Shown one piece after another: positions 42,555 to 50,695 of a stretch of 64,000 nucleotides of DNA (the first letter of the stretch is position 1; every line of letters begins with the position of its first letter). The translations under genes were made by a program, and so were the position numbers. Source of the stretch: CAZYSK01 sp964649415 (GTDB taxonomy: Bacteria; Chloroflexota; Anaerolineae; B4-G1); NCBI GenBank assembly GCA_964649415.1, contig CAZYSK010000026.1:1-64000 (forward strand), in the 5' to 3' direction. The notes under the pieces are model-generated. The model was not told the DNA's origin and searched no databases. It was given only the letters and a program-made list of their open reading frames with translations.

Positions 42555-42618
42555 AGAAACCAGGTTTCTGTTGTCCAAACAGCGGGCCGCCCCGTGACCA
42601 CGAAGGCCACGGGGCGGC
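42555..42618. terminator. Bidirectional terminator between EcfT and the oxidoreductase operon
   Basis: GCCGCCCCGTG (42586-42596) / CACGGGGCGGC (42608-42618) is a perfect 11-bp stem with an 11-nt loop between two convergent genes. The small palindrome AGAAACC-A-GGTTTCT (42555-42569) lies upstream. No T-run follows, so it may rely on the hairpin alone. Confidence 0.55.
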
Positions 42619-42640
42619 TCACTCCTCCTTTAGGTGAGGG

Positions 42641-43576
42641 CTATGCCTCGCCGCACAGGTGCAGCAGGCGCTCCCACCGCCGGTCAACTTCTCGCTGCAT
42701 TTTCTCAATCATGTGCTCGTTCTCCGGTCGGAAGAGATGGCGGAACCGGCCCTGCCGCTTCAGCCACGTCACCACCGGCAGCTTCTCCTTCGGCTTGTAG
42801 GTCAGCCGCCACTCGCCATCCTCCACCTCGAACAGCGGCCAGTAGCAGGTGTCCAACGCCAACTGGGTGATCTCAATCGTCTCGTCCGTCCCGTGACGCC
42901 AGCCACGGTTGCAGGAGGAGAGCACGTTCATGAAAGCCGGCCCGCCGCAGTTCACCGCCTTGCGGGTCTTCTTCATCAGATCGCGCCACTGGCTGGGGGC
43001 AGCCTGCGCCACGTAGGGAATGTTATGGGCGGCAATAATGGCGGTCAGGTCCTTGCGGTACTGCTGCTTGCCGGGGATGACCTTGCCCGCCGGCGATGTC
43101 GTGGTGCTTGCGCCATACGGGGTCGCGCTGGAGCGCTGGATGCCGGTGTTCATGTACGCCCCGTTGTCGTAGCAGACGTAGAGGAACTGGTGCCCGCGCT
43201 CAACCGCGCCTGACAGGGCCTGGATGCCGATGTCGTAGGTGCCGCCATCGCCGCCGAAGGCGATGAACTTCACGTTCTGTTCAGGCATCTTCCCCTGGCG
43301 CACCAGGCTGCGATAGGCAGCCTCGACGCCGCTGATGGTCGAGGCGGCGTTCTCGAAGGCATTGTGAATCCACGGCACCCGCCATGCGGTGTAGGGGTAG
43401 ATCGTCGTCCCTACCTCGAGGCAACCGGTCGCATTGGCGATGACCACCGGATCGTCAATCGCTGCCAGCATCTGTCGCACGATAATCGTAGCGCCGCAGC
43501 CTGCACACAACCGGTGTCCCGGTGCCAGCCGATCCGGGCGCTTGGATAGCTCCTTAGGTGTTAATTTTGTCGCCAT
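42641..43576 (-). CDS. porB: 2-oxoacid:ferredoxin oxidoreductase, beta subunit (PorB-like)
   Basis: The 311-residue thiamine-diphosphate-binding beta subunit has the ThDP/Mg motif GGDGGTYDIG...CYDNGAYMNTG and the cluster cysteines of LCAGCGATI, ATGCLEV and SSCNRGW. Together with subunits alpha, delta and gamma it oxidises a 2-oxoacid to acyl-CoA, or the reverse, with ferredoxin. ATG 43576 gives MATKLTPKELSKRPDRLAPGH. Last gene of the minus operon and converging on EcfT. Pyruvate is the likeliest substrate but it is not proven. Confidence 0.93.
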   Translation of the reverse strand: MATKLTPKELSKRPDRLAPGHRLCAGCGATIIVRQMLAAIDDPVVIANATGCLEVGTTIYPYTAWRVPWIHNAFENAASTISGVEAAYRSLVRQGKMPEQNVKFIAFGGDGGTYDIGIQALSGAVERGHQFLYVCYDNGAYMNTGIQRSSATPYGASTTTSPAGKVIPGKQQYRKDLTAIIAAHNIPYVAQAAPSQWRDLMKKTRKAVNCGGPAFMNVLSSCNRGWRHGTDETIEITQLALDTCYWPLFEVEDGEWRLTYKPKEKLPVVTWLKRQGRFRHLFRPENEHMIEKMQREVDRRWERLLHLCGEA

Positions 43577-43589
43577 AGTGCTCCTCCAC

Positions 43590-44777
43590 CTACTCCCGCA
43601 CACTCAAGAACGTCACCATCTGTTCTACCTGGCCCGTCTCGGCGGTCTTGAGCGCGTCCCGGAAGACCCGTTCGATCTCACCCGGCAGGATGTCCCGCCC
43701 GCCCAAGCCGTAGACGTAGTCGGCGACCGGCATCTGCACTCCGTGAACCGTCAGCGCGGCCACGATCTCCAGGAACAGGGGGCCGGTGTTCTCCATCGCG
43801 CCAAACGAGATAGAGCGGTCCATCACGGCCACCGCTTTGAGATGGCTCAGCACCTCCACCAATTCCTTCGCTGGGAAGGGGCGGAAGACGCGCGGCTTGA
43901 GCAGCCCCACCTTCAGCCCTTCGCTCCGCAGTTGATCCACCACGACCTTGACCGTCCCGGCCGTCGAGTTGGCAGCAATCACCGCCACCTCGGCATCCTC
44001 CAAGCGGTATGGCTCGAACAGGCCGTAATCGCGGTTGAACTTCTTGTTGAACTCCTCGGACACGTCCAGGATCACCTGCTGGGAGTTCTCCATCGCCTCG
44101 ACCTGCTGCCGCTTGTGCTCGTAGTAATAGTCGTAGAAATCCAGCGGGCCGTAGGTCTTGGGCTTCTCCAGGTCCAGCAGCGACCACTCGGCGCGGTACT
44201 GGCCGACGAAGTCCCTCACGTCGGCGTCCTCGAAGATCTCTACTCGCTCCATCCCGTGACTGGTGATGAACCCATCCTGGCAAACCGCCACCGGGAGCAA
44301 CACGTCGGAGTGCTCGCCGATGCGCACGGCCTGGATGAGATTGTCGTACGCTTCCTGCCCGTTTTCGGAGAAGAGAATGATCCACCCACTGTCCCGTATA
44401 CCCATCACATCGGAGTGGTCGCAGTGGATGTTGATCGGGGCCGAGAGCGCCCGATTGACCAGGCTCATCGCAATGGGGCAGCGGTTGGAAGCGGCGATGT
44501 AGACGATCTCCCACATCAGCGCCAGGCCGTTGGCCGACGTGGCCGTCATCACCCGCGCCCCTGCCGCCGACGCGCCAACGCAGGCGCTCATCGCGCTGTG
44601 CTCACTCTCGACCGTCACGAACTCCGTATCCACCAGCCCATCGGAGACGAAGTCGGCGAATTTCTGCACGGTGGAGGTCTGAGGAGTGATCGGGTAGGCG
44701 GCAACCACGTCGGGGTTGATCTGGCGCATCGCCGTGGCGACCGCTTCGTTTCCTTGCAATGCTTCAAAATGGCTCAT
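43590..44777 (-). CDS. porA: 2-oxoacid:ferredoxin oxidoreductase, alpha subunit (PorA-like)
   Basis: 395 residues. The pyrophosphate-binding AAYPITPQT motif near residue 30, the ESEHSAMSACVGAS segment and the mid-domain DSGWIILFSENGQEAYD identify the alpha subunit. Its length fits the four-subunit type of enzyme. ATG 44777 follows GGAGTGAGACG. It lies 13 nt from the beta gene and 4 nt from the delta gene. Confidence 0.93.
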   Translation of the reverse strand: MSHFEALQGNEAVATAMRQINPDVVAAYPITPQTSTVQKFADFVSDGLVDTEFVTVESEHSAMSACVGASAAGARVMTATSANGLALMWEIVYIAASNRCPIAMSLVNRALSAPINIHCDHSDVMGIRDSGWIILFSENGQEAYDNLIQAVRIGEHSDVLLPVAVCQDGFITSHGMERVEIFEDADVRDFVGQYRAEWSLLDLEKPKTYGPLDFYDYYYEHKRQQVEAMENSQQVILDVSEEFNKKFNRDYGLFEPYRLEDAEVAVIAANSTAGTVKVVVDQLRSEGLKVGLLKPRVFRPFPAKELVEVLSHLKAVAVMDRSISFGAMENTGPLFLEIVAALTVHGVQMPVADYVYGLGGRDILPGEIERVFRDALKTAETGQVEQMVTFLSVRE

Positions 44778-44781
44778 CGTC

Positions 44782-45132
44782 TCACTCCTTGAACTTCCCT
44801 TCCTCGACCATGCGGATACACAGGCGTGGGTCATCCCGCTCCAGTTCCTCCCCGGCCTGCTTGACCACCTTGGCGTTGACGGGGCAGATGGACGCGCAGA
44901 TACCACAGCCTTTGCAGTAGTCCAGGTTAAAGCCGGCCATCTTCTCATTCTCAGCGTCCACCAGGATGCTGGAATCCGGGCAGAACAGCCAACACTGCAT
45001 ACAGTGAATGCAAGCGGCCTCCCCGCGCACCGGCCGGAAGGCCCGCCAGCCGCCCGTGAGGTACTCCATGGAGTTCCCTGCTTCCAGCACCATCCCGGCG
45101 ATGGGAATATCTTTCCATCCTTTTTGTTCCAT
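44782..45132 (-). CDS. porD: 2-oxoacid:ferredoxin oxidoreductase, delta (ferredoxin) subunit
   Basis: 116 residues with two 4Fe-4S motifs, CIHCMQCWLFCP and CKGCGICASICP, that pass electrons from the beta subunit to ferredoxin. The N-terminal KGWKDIPIAGMVLEAGNS segment is the usual PorD start. ATG 45132 follows GGAGACACGC. Confidence 0.93.
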   Translation of the reverse strand: MEQKGWKDIPIAGMVLEAGNSMEYLTGGWRAFRPVRGEAACIHCMQCWLFCPDSSILVDAENEKMAGFNLDYCKGCGICASICPVNAKVVKQAGEELERDDPRLCIRMVEEGKFKE

Positions 45133-45142
45133 TGCGTGTCTC

Positions 45143-45715
45143 CTAGCCTTGCTGAACTTCTTCGGCTGCACGGCGCATCGCCCGCACGTTGGCGTCGATC
45201 ATCTCTGCCGAGATCTTCTTGCCAAACCAGGCGCGCAACTGCTCGGCCAAGTCGTCCATCTTGAAAAGGCCCGTAGCGCGGGCGAATGCCCCCAGCATGG
45301 GGGTGTTTGTGATCTCCCGTCCCATCTCATCAATGGCGATGTGACTGGCGTTCACCGTGAATACCTTGCCGGTGCGGAAGCCAGTGATGTCGCGCACCTT
45401 GGTTGGGCTCATCGCGGTGTTGACGAGCAGGGTGCCGTCCTCCTTGAGCCCATCTGCCACCGCCACCACACCCAGCAACGTGGGGTCGAGCACCAGCACG
45501 ACGTTGGGTTTCTCAATCTGAGAGTGGATGGTGATGGGCTTGGAGCTGAGACGGGTAAAGGCGCGGATCGGCGCGCCCATCCGCTCTGGCCCATAGTCGG
45601 GAAAGGCCTGGAAGTACTGGCCAGTGCCCATCGCGGTCTCGGCCAGCAACTTGCCCGCCGTGACCACGCCCTGGCCCCCTCGACCGTGCCACCGAATCTC
45701 GGTCAATTCTGCCAT
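45143..45715 (-). CDS. porC: 2-oxoacid:ferredoxin oxidoreductase, gamma subunit
   Basis: 190 residues. The N-terminal IRWHGRGGQGVVTAGKLLAE motif and the late MLGAFARATGLF segment mark the gamma subunit. First gene in the minus operon (gamma-delta-alpha-beta), as in several anaerobes. ATG 45715 follows AAGGAGAGAAGC. The upstream region carries the palindrome CGTGACA-TC-TGTCACG. Confidence 0.93.
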   Translation of the reverse strand: MAELTEIRWHGRGGQGVVTAGKLLAETAMGTGQYFQAFPDYGPERMGAPIRAFTRLSSKPITIHSQIEKPNVVLVLDPTLLGVVAVADGLKEDGTLLVNTAMSPTKVRDITGFRTGKVFTVNASHIAIDEMGREITNTPMLGAFARATGLFKMDDLAEQLRAWFGKKISAEMIDANVRAMRRAAEEVQQG

Positions 45716-45832
45716 AGCTTCTCTCCTTAGCGATAGGGATCGTAGATACGTGAAACCGGAGCCCATTGGCTCCAAGAACTAATTCTCTCACAAAATCGCG
45801 ATTTGCGCCAGTGAGGAAGGAGCTACCTTGCG

Positions 45833-45848
45833 CGTGACATCTGTCACG
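45833..45848. promoter_or_regulatory. 16-bp palindrome upstream of the oxidoreductase operon
   Basis: CGTGACA-TC-TGTCACG: perfect 7-bp arms, 118 nt upstream of the porC start. The GTGA...TCAC pattern fits a CRP/FNR-family activator, but the 2-bp centre is closer than the classic 6 bp, so the factor is unknown. Operator role inferred. Confidence 0.4.
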
Positions 45849-45855
45849 TGATCAA

Positions 45856-45950
45856 GACCTGACAGGTTTCTATTCAAGAATTGCTGATCAACGCAGGTGC
45901 TGAGTGACAAACGGGGCCTCAAGTCACGATGTTCGTGAGAACCTGTCAGG
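45856..45950. repeat. Inverted repeat around the end of the nitrilase gene
   Basis: GACCTGACAGGTTTC (45856-45870) and GAGAACCTGTCAGG (45937-45950) form an inverted pair with the ACCTGACAGG core, about 66 bp apart. The second arm includes the nitrilase stop codon, so the gene end lies in the element. Looks like a remnant of a small palindromic element. Confidence 0.5.
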
Positions 45951-46806
45951 GCTCGTGCTGACCGGCCACTCGATAGGCTTGCGGGCGGCGATCCTCATAC
46001 ACAGTGAGGTATCGGCGCGCCTTGCGGACCTCATGCAGGTCGGCCTGGGCGATCAGAAGTCGCTCTTGCTCATCACCCTCCACCAGCACGTGCCCCCAGG
46101 GATCCACGACGCGCGAGCGGCCGGGGAAAGTGACCTGCCCATCGGTTCCCACCCGGTTGCAGGCGGCGACGATCAGCTCGTTCTCTACGGCGCGAGCTTG
46201 GGCCAGAAGCAGCCACGCGTCGACGCGCCGCACCGGCCACTGGGCGGGCACGAGGAAGAGCACGGCTCCCGCCAGCGCCATGGCGCGGAACAGCTCGGGG
46301 AAACGCAGGTCGTAGCATATCCCCAGCCCTACCGGGCCCCAGGGGGTGGGGCACAGCGTGGCGTGGTCGCCGGGGATCAGATAGCGGTGCTCCTGCATCA
46401 GCCGGAACAGGTGCACCTTGCGGTATGAGCCCAGCAGCGCGCCATCGGGTGCGTAGAGAACGGCAGTGTTGGAGACGCCCCTCTCGTGCTGCTCCAGGAG
46501 CGAGCCGGCCACGTACAGGCCGGACTCCCGGGCCAGCGCGGCCATGTGGGCAAAGCCTCCCTGGCCCAGCGGCGCGGCCCATTCCCCCGCCCGTTCCAGG
46601 TCGTAGCCGTGCAGCCAGAGCTCGGGCAGAAGCACCAGGTCAGCGCTGGCCTCCTGGGCCTGCGCGATGAGGTCTCGCGCCCGGGCCAGGTTGGCCTCCG
46701 GCTGGCCGGGGGGGACGTGCATTTGGGCGAGGGCGATGGTGAGCTTGTGATGAAGCGCTCTGTTCTGTGGATGAAGGCGACTGCTTGCAGGTTGGTCAGC
46801 ACTCAC
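45946..46806 (-). CDS. Nitrilase-superfamily carbon-nitrogen hydrolase
   Basis: Product of about 286 residues with the catalytic triad of the superfamily: Glu in LLPELWLHG, Lys in GSYRKVHLF and Cys in GICYDLRFPE. Superfamily members hydrolyse amides or nitriles (omega-amidase, carbamoylase); which is unknown. The conserved domain starts at LTIALAQMH. The start is not clear: GTG 46806 leaves about 20 unconserved residues, and ATG 46917 adds 37 more that look non-coding. The gene's end is inside an inverted repeat. Confidence 0.85.
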   Translation of the reverse strand: MSADQPASSRLHPQNRALHHKLTIALAQMHVPPGQPEANLARARDLIAQAQEASADLVLLPELWLHGYDLERAGEWAAPLGQGGFAHMAALARESGLYVAGSLLEQHERGVSNTAVLYAPDGALLGSYRKVHLFRLMQEHRYLIPGDHATLCPTPWGPVGLGICYDLRFPELFRAMALAGAVLFLVPAQWPVRRVDAWLLLAQARAVENELIVAACNRVGTDGQVTFPGRSRVVDPWGHVLVEGDEQERLLIAQADLHEVRKARRYLTVYEDRRPQAYRVAGQHEP

Positions 46807-46920
46807 AGATGGATCGCCACATCCGGGTACGTACCCTGCGTGTCGTAGACGTGGGGCGTCGCGTCCTGGCGTCCGAATATCAGGTTTGGGGTATGTCGAG
46901 CGTAAGGGGTGGTGCATCCT

Positions 46921-47016
46921 CTAGCGATAGACCTCGCTTCGATGTGCAATAAGCAAGACAGGGCTGGCATCCTCGTAGAAGCCCTGCGCGTCGCGGGTCA
47001 GAAACACATCATACAT
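46921..47016 (-). pseudogene. RelE/ParE-type toxin with internal deletion
   Basis: A 31-residue frame whose start (MYDVFLTRDAQGFYEDA) is the beginning of RelE/ParE-superfamily toxins and whose end (VLLIAHRSEVYR) is the characteristic last strand of the same fold. The central 50 or so residues with the catalytic basic residues are gone. The reading frame is kept, so the deletion is in phase. It overlaps the antitoxin stop by 8 nt as expected for a toxin-antitoxin pair. Confidence 0.72.
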
Positions 47017-47245
47017 CGCGGCGGATGTCCTCGAAGCGAACCACGTGCCTCTGTTCTGCCTGCTCCACGGCCCTGTGAAAGGCTTCCTTGAAACCGGCTA
47101 TGCTTAAGAGTTCCTCAGTGGCTTCCGAACGTTCTCGTTCCTCCAGATAGGCCAGGAAATCACTGGCTACCTGCAAACGCTCTGGAGAAAGTCTGCGCAG
47201 GCGATGCTCTGTCTCCTCAAGTAACGCCGATTTTGTCTGAGCCAT
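47009..47245 (-). CDS. Antitoxin-like small protein, partner of the deleted toxin
   Basis: 78 residues, highly charged and helical (LRRLSPERLQVASDFLAYLEER), resembling small antitoxins (DUF2281/ParD-like). No DNA-binding motif is certain. ATG 47245 is the third of three in-frame ATGs and has GGAGG 6 nt upstream. The 8-nt overlap with the toxin remnant supports the pairing. Intact, but without a working toxin partner. Confidence 0.72.
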   Translation of the reverse strand: MAQTKSALLEETEHRLRRLSPERLQVASDFLAYLEERERSEATEELLSIAGFKEAFHRAVEQAEQRHVVRFEDIRRDV

Positions 47246-47447
47246 CATCATCCTCCCTCTCGAAGAACAGGATTTGATCTGTTGCTGCAACTAGGGATCA
47301 GCTCTCCCGTCCATTCCTCTCGTGCTCTTTCACCTGGTCGGCCGCTCTGGTCCGCCAACGTGAATAGGTTGCAGTCACGTTCCCTGACTATTATACTCTA
47401 CCCGTCCCCGGAATCAAAACGAGAGCACGGTCTCCTGTCGGCACACG
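47246..47447. other. Intergenic region upstream of the antitoxin
   Basis: About 200 bp between the antitoxin start and the end of the next minus-strand gene. No gene or strong hairpin is visible. Any antitoxin promoter should lie here, but I see no convincing pair of hexamers. Confidence 0.4.
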
Positions 47448-49472
47448 TCAACAGGGTTCAGGAGGAGAGCACGGCCTGTCTGTGGTGCGTTCGTCGGCGC
47501 CGATCAAGTCGCTCTCCGTGCTGTCCTCGCCATCCTCGCTCCGTCTCACCGTTCCATCGCCGTCGGATGCCGGTACGTCATAGGCAGCCACCATTTTGTA
47601 CTCCGGCATAATCTCCTGCATCTTGGCGCACACGCGCGCAGCATCCCCCTGTCTTGCCAGGATCTCCAGCGCTTGCAGGTGGCGAGACAGCGCCCCGCTG
47701 TCCCAGGTGCTGTTCCCGTCTGCGACGAGGATCTTCTCGTGCCGCGTGGGACGGGGCTCTTCTTCGTCGGCAAACAACTTCTCGCTCAACTTCTCCCCCG
47801 GTCGCAGGCCAGTGAAGACGATCTCGATATCGCGCCCGGACTCCAACCCAGAGAGATGAATCAGCTCCGTTGCCAGGTCCACGATACGCACTTGCTCACC
47901 CATATCCAGGACGAAAATCTCGCCGCCGTGCCCCAGGGCCGCGGCCTGGATGACGAGCTGCACCGCTTCGGGAATCGTCATGAAGTAGCGCTGCATGTCC
48001 GGATGAGTCACGGTGACCGGCCCCCCGGCGGCGATCTGGTGCTGGAACAGAGGAACCACGCTGCCCCGGCTGCCCAGCACGTTGCCAAAGCGCACGGCGA
48101 CATAGGGCCGGCCGGTACGCAGGGCGACGTCCTGCACCAGCAGCTCGGACAGCCGTTTGGCGGCCCCCATAACGTTCACCGGCTCGACTGCCTTGTCCGT
48201 AGAGATGGAGACGAAACGGGGGACGTCGTAGACCTCAGCAGCCCACAGCAGGTCCCGCGTGCCGAAGACGTTGTTCATCACCGCCTCGGCTGCGTTTGCC
48301 TCCATCAATGGCACGTGCTTGTGAGCCGCGGCGTGGAAGATCACCTGAGGTCTATGGTGGGCAAAGACCGACGACAACCGCTCCTGGTCGCGCACGTCGG
48401 CAATGAGCGGCTGCACAGACAAATGGGGGAATCGCTCACGCAGCTCCAGCATGATGTGGTAGATGCTATTCTCGCCATGGCCAAGCAGGAGCAGTTGCCT
48501 GGGGCGATACGATGCGATCTGCCGGCACAATTCCGAGCCGATAGAACCACCGGCGCCGGTAACCAACACCACCGCGTCCGACAGATAGCGGCCCGCCTCG
48601 GTCCCGTCGATGCGCACCGGCTCGCGCCGCAGGAGATCCTCTATGCGCACCTCTCGTATCTGCTTGACGCTCACCTGACCGGAGATCAGCTCGTACATGC
48701 CCGGCATGGTCTTGTAGGCCATGCCAGCCTCCTGGCAGATGGTGACCACGTCGCGTATGGCCCGCCCCGGCGCGGTCGGCATGGCGATGATCACCTGATC
48801 TATCTTGTCCTCGCGGGCCAGGCGCGGGATGTCCTCCCGGGTGCCGCGCACAGCCACCCCGTGGATCGTCATGCCGACCTTGGCCCGGTTGTCGTCCAGC
48901 AGGCCGACCGGCACGAGGCCAAGGCCGGGGTTTGCCTGCATCTCGCGCACGATCATCGCCCCGGCATCGCCAGCCCCCATGACCAGCACGCGCTGTTTCG
49001 TTTCCTGGCCGTTTGTCAGGTGGTTCGTGGACCACAGCTTGAAGCGGTCTGCGGCCAGGCGCACGGCGAAGCGCGTCCCGCCGACCAGGGGGAAGCTGAC
49101 CAGCCAGTCGATGAAAGGGATAGAGCGAGGCAGTGGGCGAAAGTCCCAGATCAGGGAGGCCAGTGAGTACACCAACAGTGTCACGATTGCCGTGGCCGTA
49201 AGCGTTGCCAGGGCGATGTTCATCAACTCGCTGGCACTGGCGTAGCGCCAGTAGCGGCGATACAGGCCGAACATGTAGAAGACCGCCGGCTTGACCAGCG
49301 CTGCCAACGCCGCAAAGATGATAAGCGTGTCCCTGTAAGGACCCAGACCGTCAACGTCCAGGCGCAGCAAGAAGCTGAGGCCCACCGCCAGGGGCATGAG
49401 TAGCACGTCCGCAATGAGGAAGTAGCGGTTACGGATCGGCGGCAGTCGCCTGAGTCCAGTGTCTTGGTGCAT
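47448..49472 (-). CDS. UDP-GlcNAc 4,6-dehydratase (PglF/CapD type, membrane-anchored)
   Basis: 674 residues. Four N-terminal membrane helices (about 15-130), a Rossmann-type domain with GAGDAGAMI, then the SDR domain with GAGGSIGSEL and the active-site segment SISTDKAVEPVNVMGAAKR, in which Met replaces the usual SDR Tyr, as in PglF/FlaA1-type dehydratases. In Campylobacter PglF starts UDP-diNAcBac synthesis. The neighbouring aminotransferase, acetyltransferase and sugar-phosphate transferase complete that set. ATG 49472 lacks a clear ribosome site. The last 50 residues are polar and variable. Confidence 0.88.
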   Translation of the reverse strand: MHQDTGLRRLPPIRNRYFLIADVLLMPLAVGLSFLLRLDVDGLGPYRDTLIIFAALAALVKPAVFYMFGLYRRYWRYASASELMNIALATLTATAIVTLLVYSLASLIWDFRPLPRSIPFIDWLVSFPLVGGTRFAVRLAADRFKLWSTNHLTNGQETKQRVLVMGAGDAGAMIVREMQANPGLGLVPVGLLDDNRAKVGMTIHGVAVRGTREDIPRLAREDKIDQVIIAMPTAPGRAIRDVVTICQEAGMAYKTMPGMYELISGQVSVKQIREVRIEDLLRREPVRIDGTEAGRYLSDAVVLVTGAGGSIGSELCRQIASYRPRQLLLLGHGENSIYHIMLELRERFPHLSVQPLIADVRDQERLSSVFAHHRPQVIFHAAAHKHVPLMEANAAEAVMNNVFGTRDLLWAAEVYDVPRFVSISTDKAVEPVNVMGAAKRLSELLVQDVALRTGRPYVAVRFGNVLGSRGSVVPLFQHQIAAGGPVTVTHPDMQRYFMTIPEAVQLVIQAAALGHGGEIFVLDMGEQVRIVDLATELIHLSGLESGRDIEIVFTGLRPGEKLSEKLFADEEEPRPTRHEKILVADGNSTWDSGALSRHLQALEILARQGDAARVCAKMQEIMPEYKMVAAYDVPASDGDGTVRRSEDGEDSTESDLIGADERTTDRPCSPPEPC

Positions 49473-49508
49473 GATTGCAGTCGCTTGTCTCAAGTCGGCG
49501 CGGGTTGA

Positions 49509-50684
49509 TTAGATGATGGCCTTCAACGCCTCGCAGACGTAGTCTAGCTGCTCTTCTGACATCACGCTGGAGAATGGCAACGCTAGACAGGTGTCTCCCG
49601 CTTTCTCCGTAACAGGGAAATCTCCCCGCTGGTAGCCAAACTCCTGTACGTAGAACGGCTGTAGATGAATCGGCGTGAAATAGGGACGTGAAGGGATTCC
49701 TCGTTCCTTCAGTTGGGCCATGACGCGGTTTCGCCCGATCTCGGACGCGATGCGGACGACGTACACAAACCAGCTCATGCGGGTCGTGGACGGCGCGATA
49801 AACGGGGTCTGTACACCCTCGACGTCCGCTAGCCGCTGATTGTACCAACCGGCTACCCGCTCCCGCTTCGCCAGCAGACTCTCGATGCGCTTGAACTGCG
49901 AGAGGCCCAAGGCTGCGCTCATCTCGTCCAGCCGGTAGTTATAGCCCAGTCGGGTGTGGTTCAGCCAGGCGTCGAACACGTCGCGGCCCTGGTTGCGCAG
50001 CGAGCGGAAGAGCGCGGCCCAGTCGTCCCGGTCGGTGACGATCATCCCGCCTTCCCCGGTGGTCATCTGCTTGTTGGGATAGAACGCGAAGACGGCCACG
50101 TCTCCCAGCGTGCCTGCCTTTCGACCTTTGTACTCGGCCCCGATGGCCTCGCAGGAATCCTCGATCACGGCCAGTTCATGCCGCTCGGCGACTGCACTGA
50201 TCTGGTCGTAGTCCGCCGGCTGGCCAAAGGCATCGACGGGGAGCAGGGCCTTCAGGCTACGGGCCGTGCCTTGCGCGTGGCGTAGGGCAGGCGGCAGCCA
50301 TCTCTTCGCCGCGTCGCCGCCCCGGACGAGGTCGTCGGCGGCCTGGGCCACCTGGGCCGAGTCGATGTTGAGGGTCTGCGGGTCGATGTCCACGAAGACC
50401 GGGATGGCCCGCTCGAAGAGAATGCAGTTGGCCGAGGAGATGAAAGAAAAGGGCGTGGTGATGACCAAATCACCCGCTTGCACATCTGCTGCAATAACCG
50501 CCAGGTGCAGGCCGCTGGTGCCGGAGTTGACGCCGATGGCATGGGCGGCGCCCACGTAGGATGCCGTGGCTTCCTCAAAAGCCTCGATTTGCGGGCCGAT
50601 GCTGAGGTAGCGAGTTTGTAGGACCCGATTGACAGCGGCGATGTCAGCCTCGGTCAGGTCGGGCGAAGACATAGGAACGCGCAC
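49509..50684 (-). CDS. DegT/DnrJ/EryC1 PLP-dependent sugar aminotransferase (PglE-like)
   Basis: 391 residues. The PLP Schiff-base segment FAFYPNKQMTTGEGGM, VIEDSCEAIGAEYKGRKAG and the NSGTSGLHLA loop mark this family, which transaminates 4-keto-6-deoxy-nucleotide sugars. The Lys in PNKQMTTGEGG is the PLP lysine. Start GTG 50684 follows AAGGAGGC. In this operon it fits the UDP-4-amino-sugar step after the dehydratase. Confidence 0.9.
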   Translation of the reverse strand: MRVPMSSPDLTEADIAAVNRVLQTRYLSIGPQIEAFEEATASYVGAAHAIGVNSGTSGLHLAVIAADVQAGDLVITTPFSFISSANCILFERAIPVFVDIDPQTLNIDSAQVAQAADDLVRGGDAAKRWLPPALRHAQGTARSLKALLPVDAFGQPADYDQISAVAERHELAVIEDSCEAIGAEYKGRKAGTLGDVAVFAFYPNKQMTTGEGGMIVTDRDDWAALFRSLRNQGRDVFDAWLNHTRLGYNYRLDEMSAALGLSQFKRIESLLAKRERVAGWYNQRLADVEGVQTPFIAPSTTRMSWFVYVVRIASEIGRNRVMAQLKERGIPSRPYFTPIHLQPFYVQEFGYQRGDFPVTEKAGDTCLALPFSSVMSEEQLDYVCEALKAII

Positions 50685-50695
50685 GAGTAGCCTCC

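Noticed and set aside
46807..46917. N-terminal extension of the nitrilase-family protein from ATG 46917
   Set aside because: The added 37 residues are Pro/Arg-rich without family similarity and lack a good ribosome site.
43434..49166. Long plus-strand frames opposite the oxidoreductase and dehydratase genes
   Set aside because: They are shadows of clearly homologous minus-strand genes and show no family motifs.
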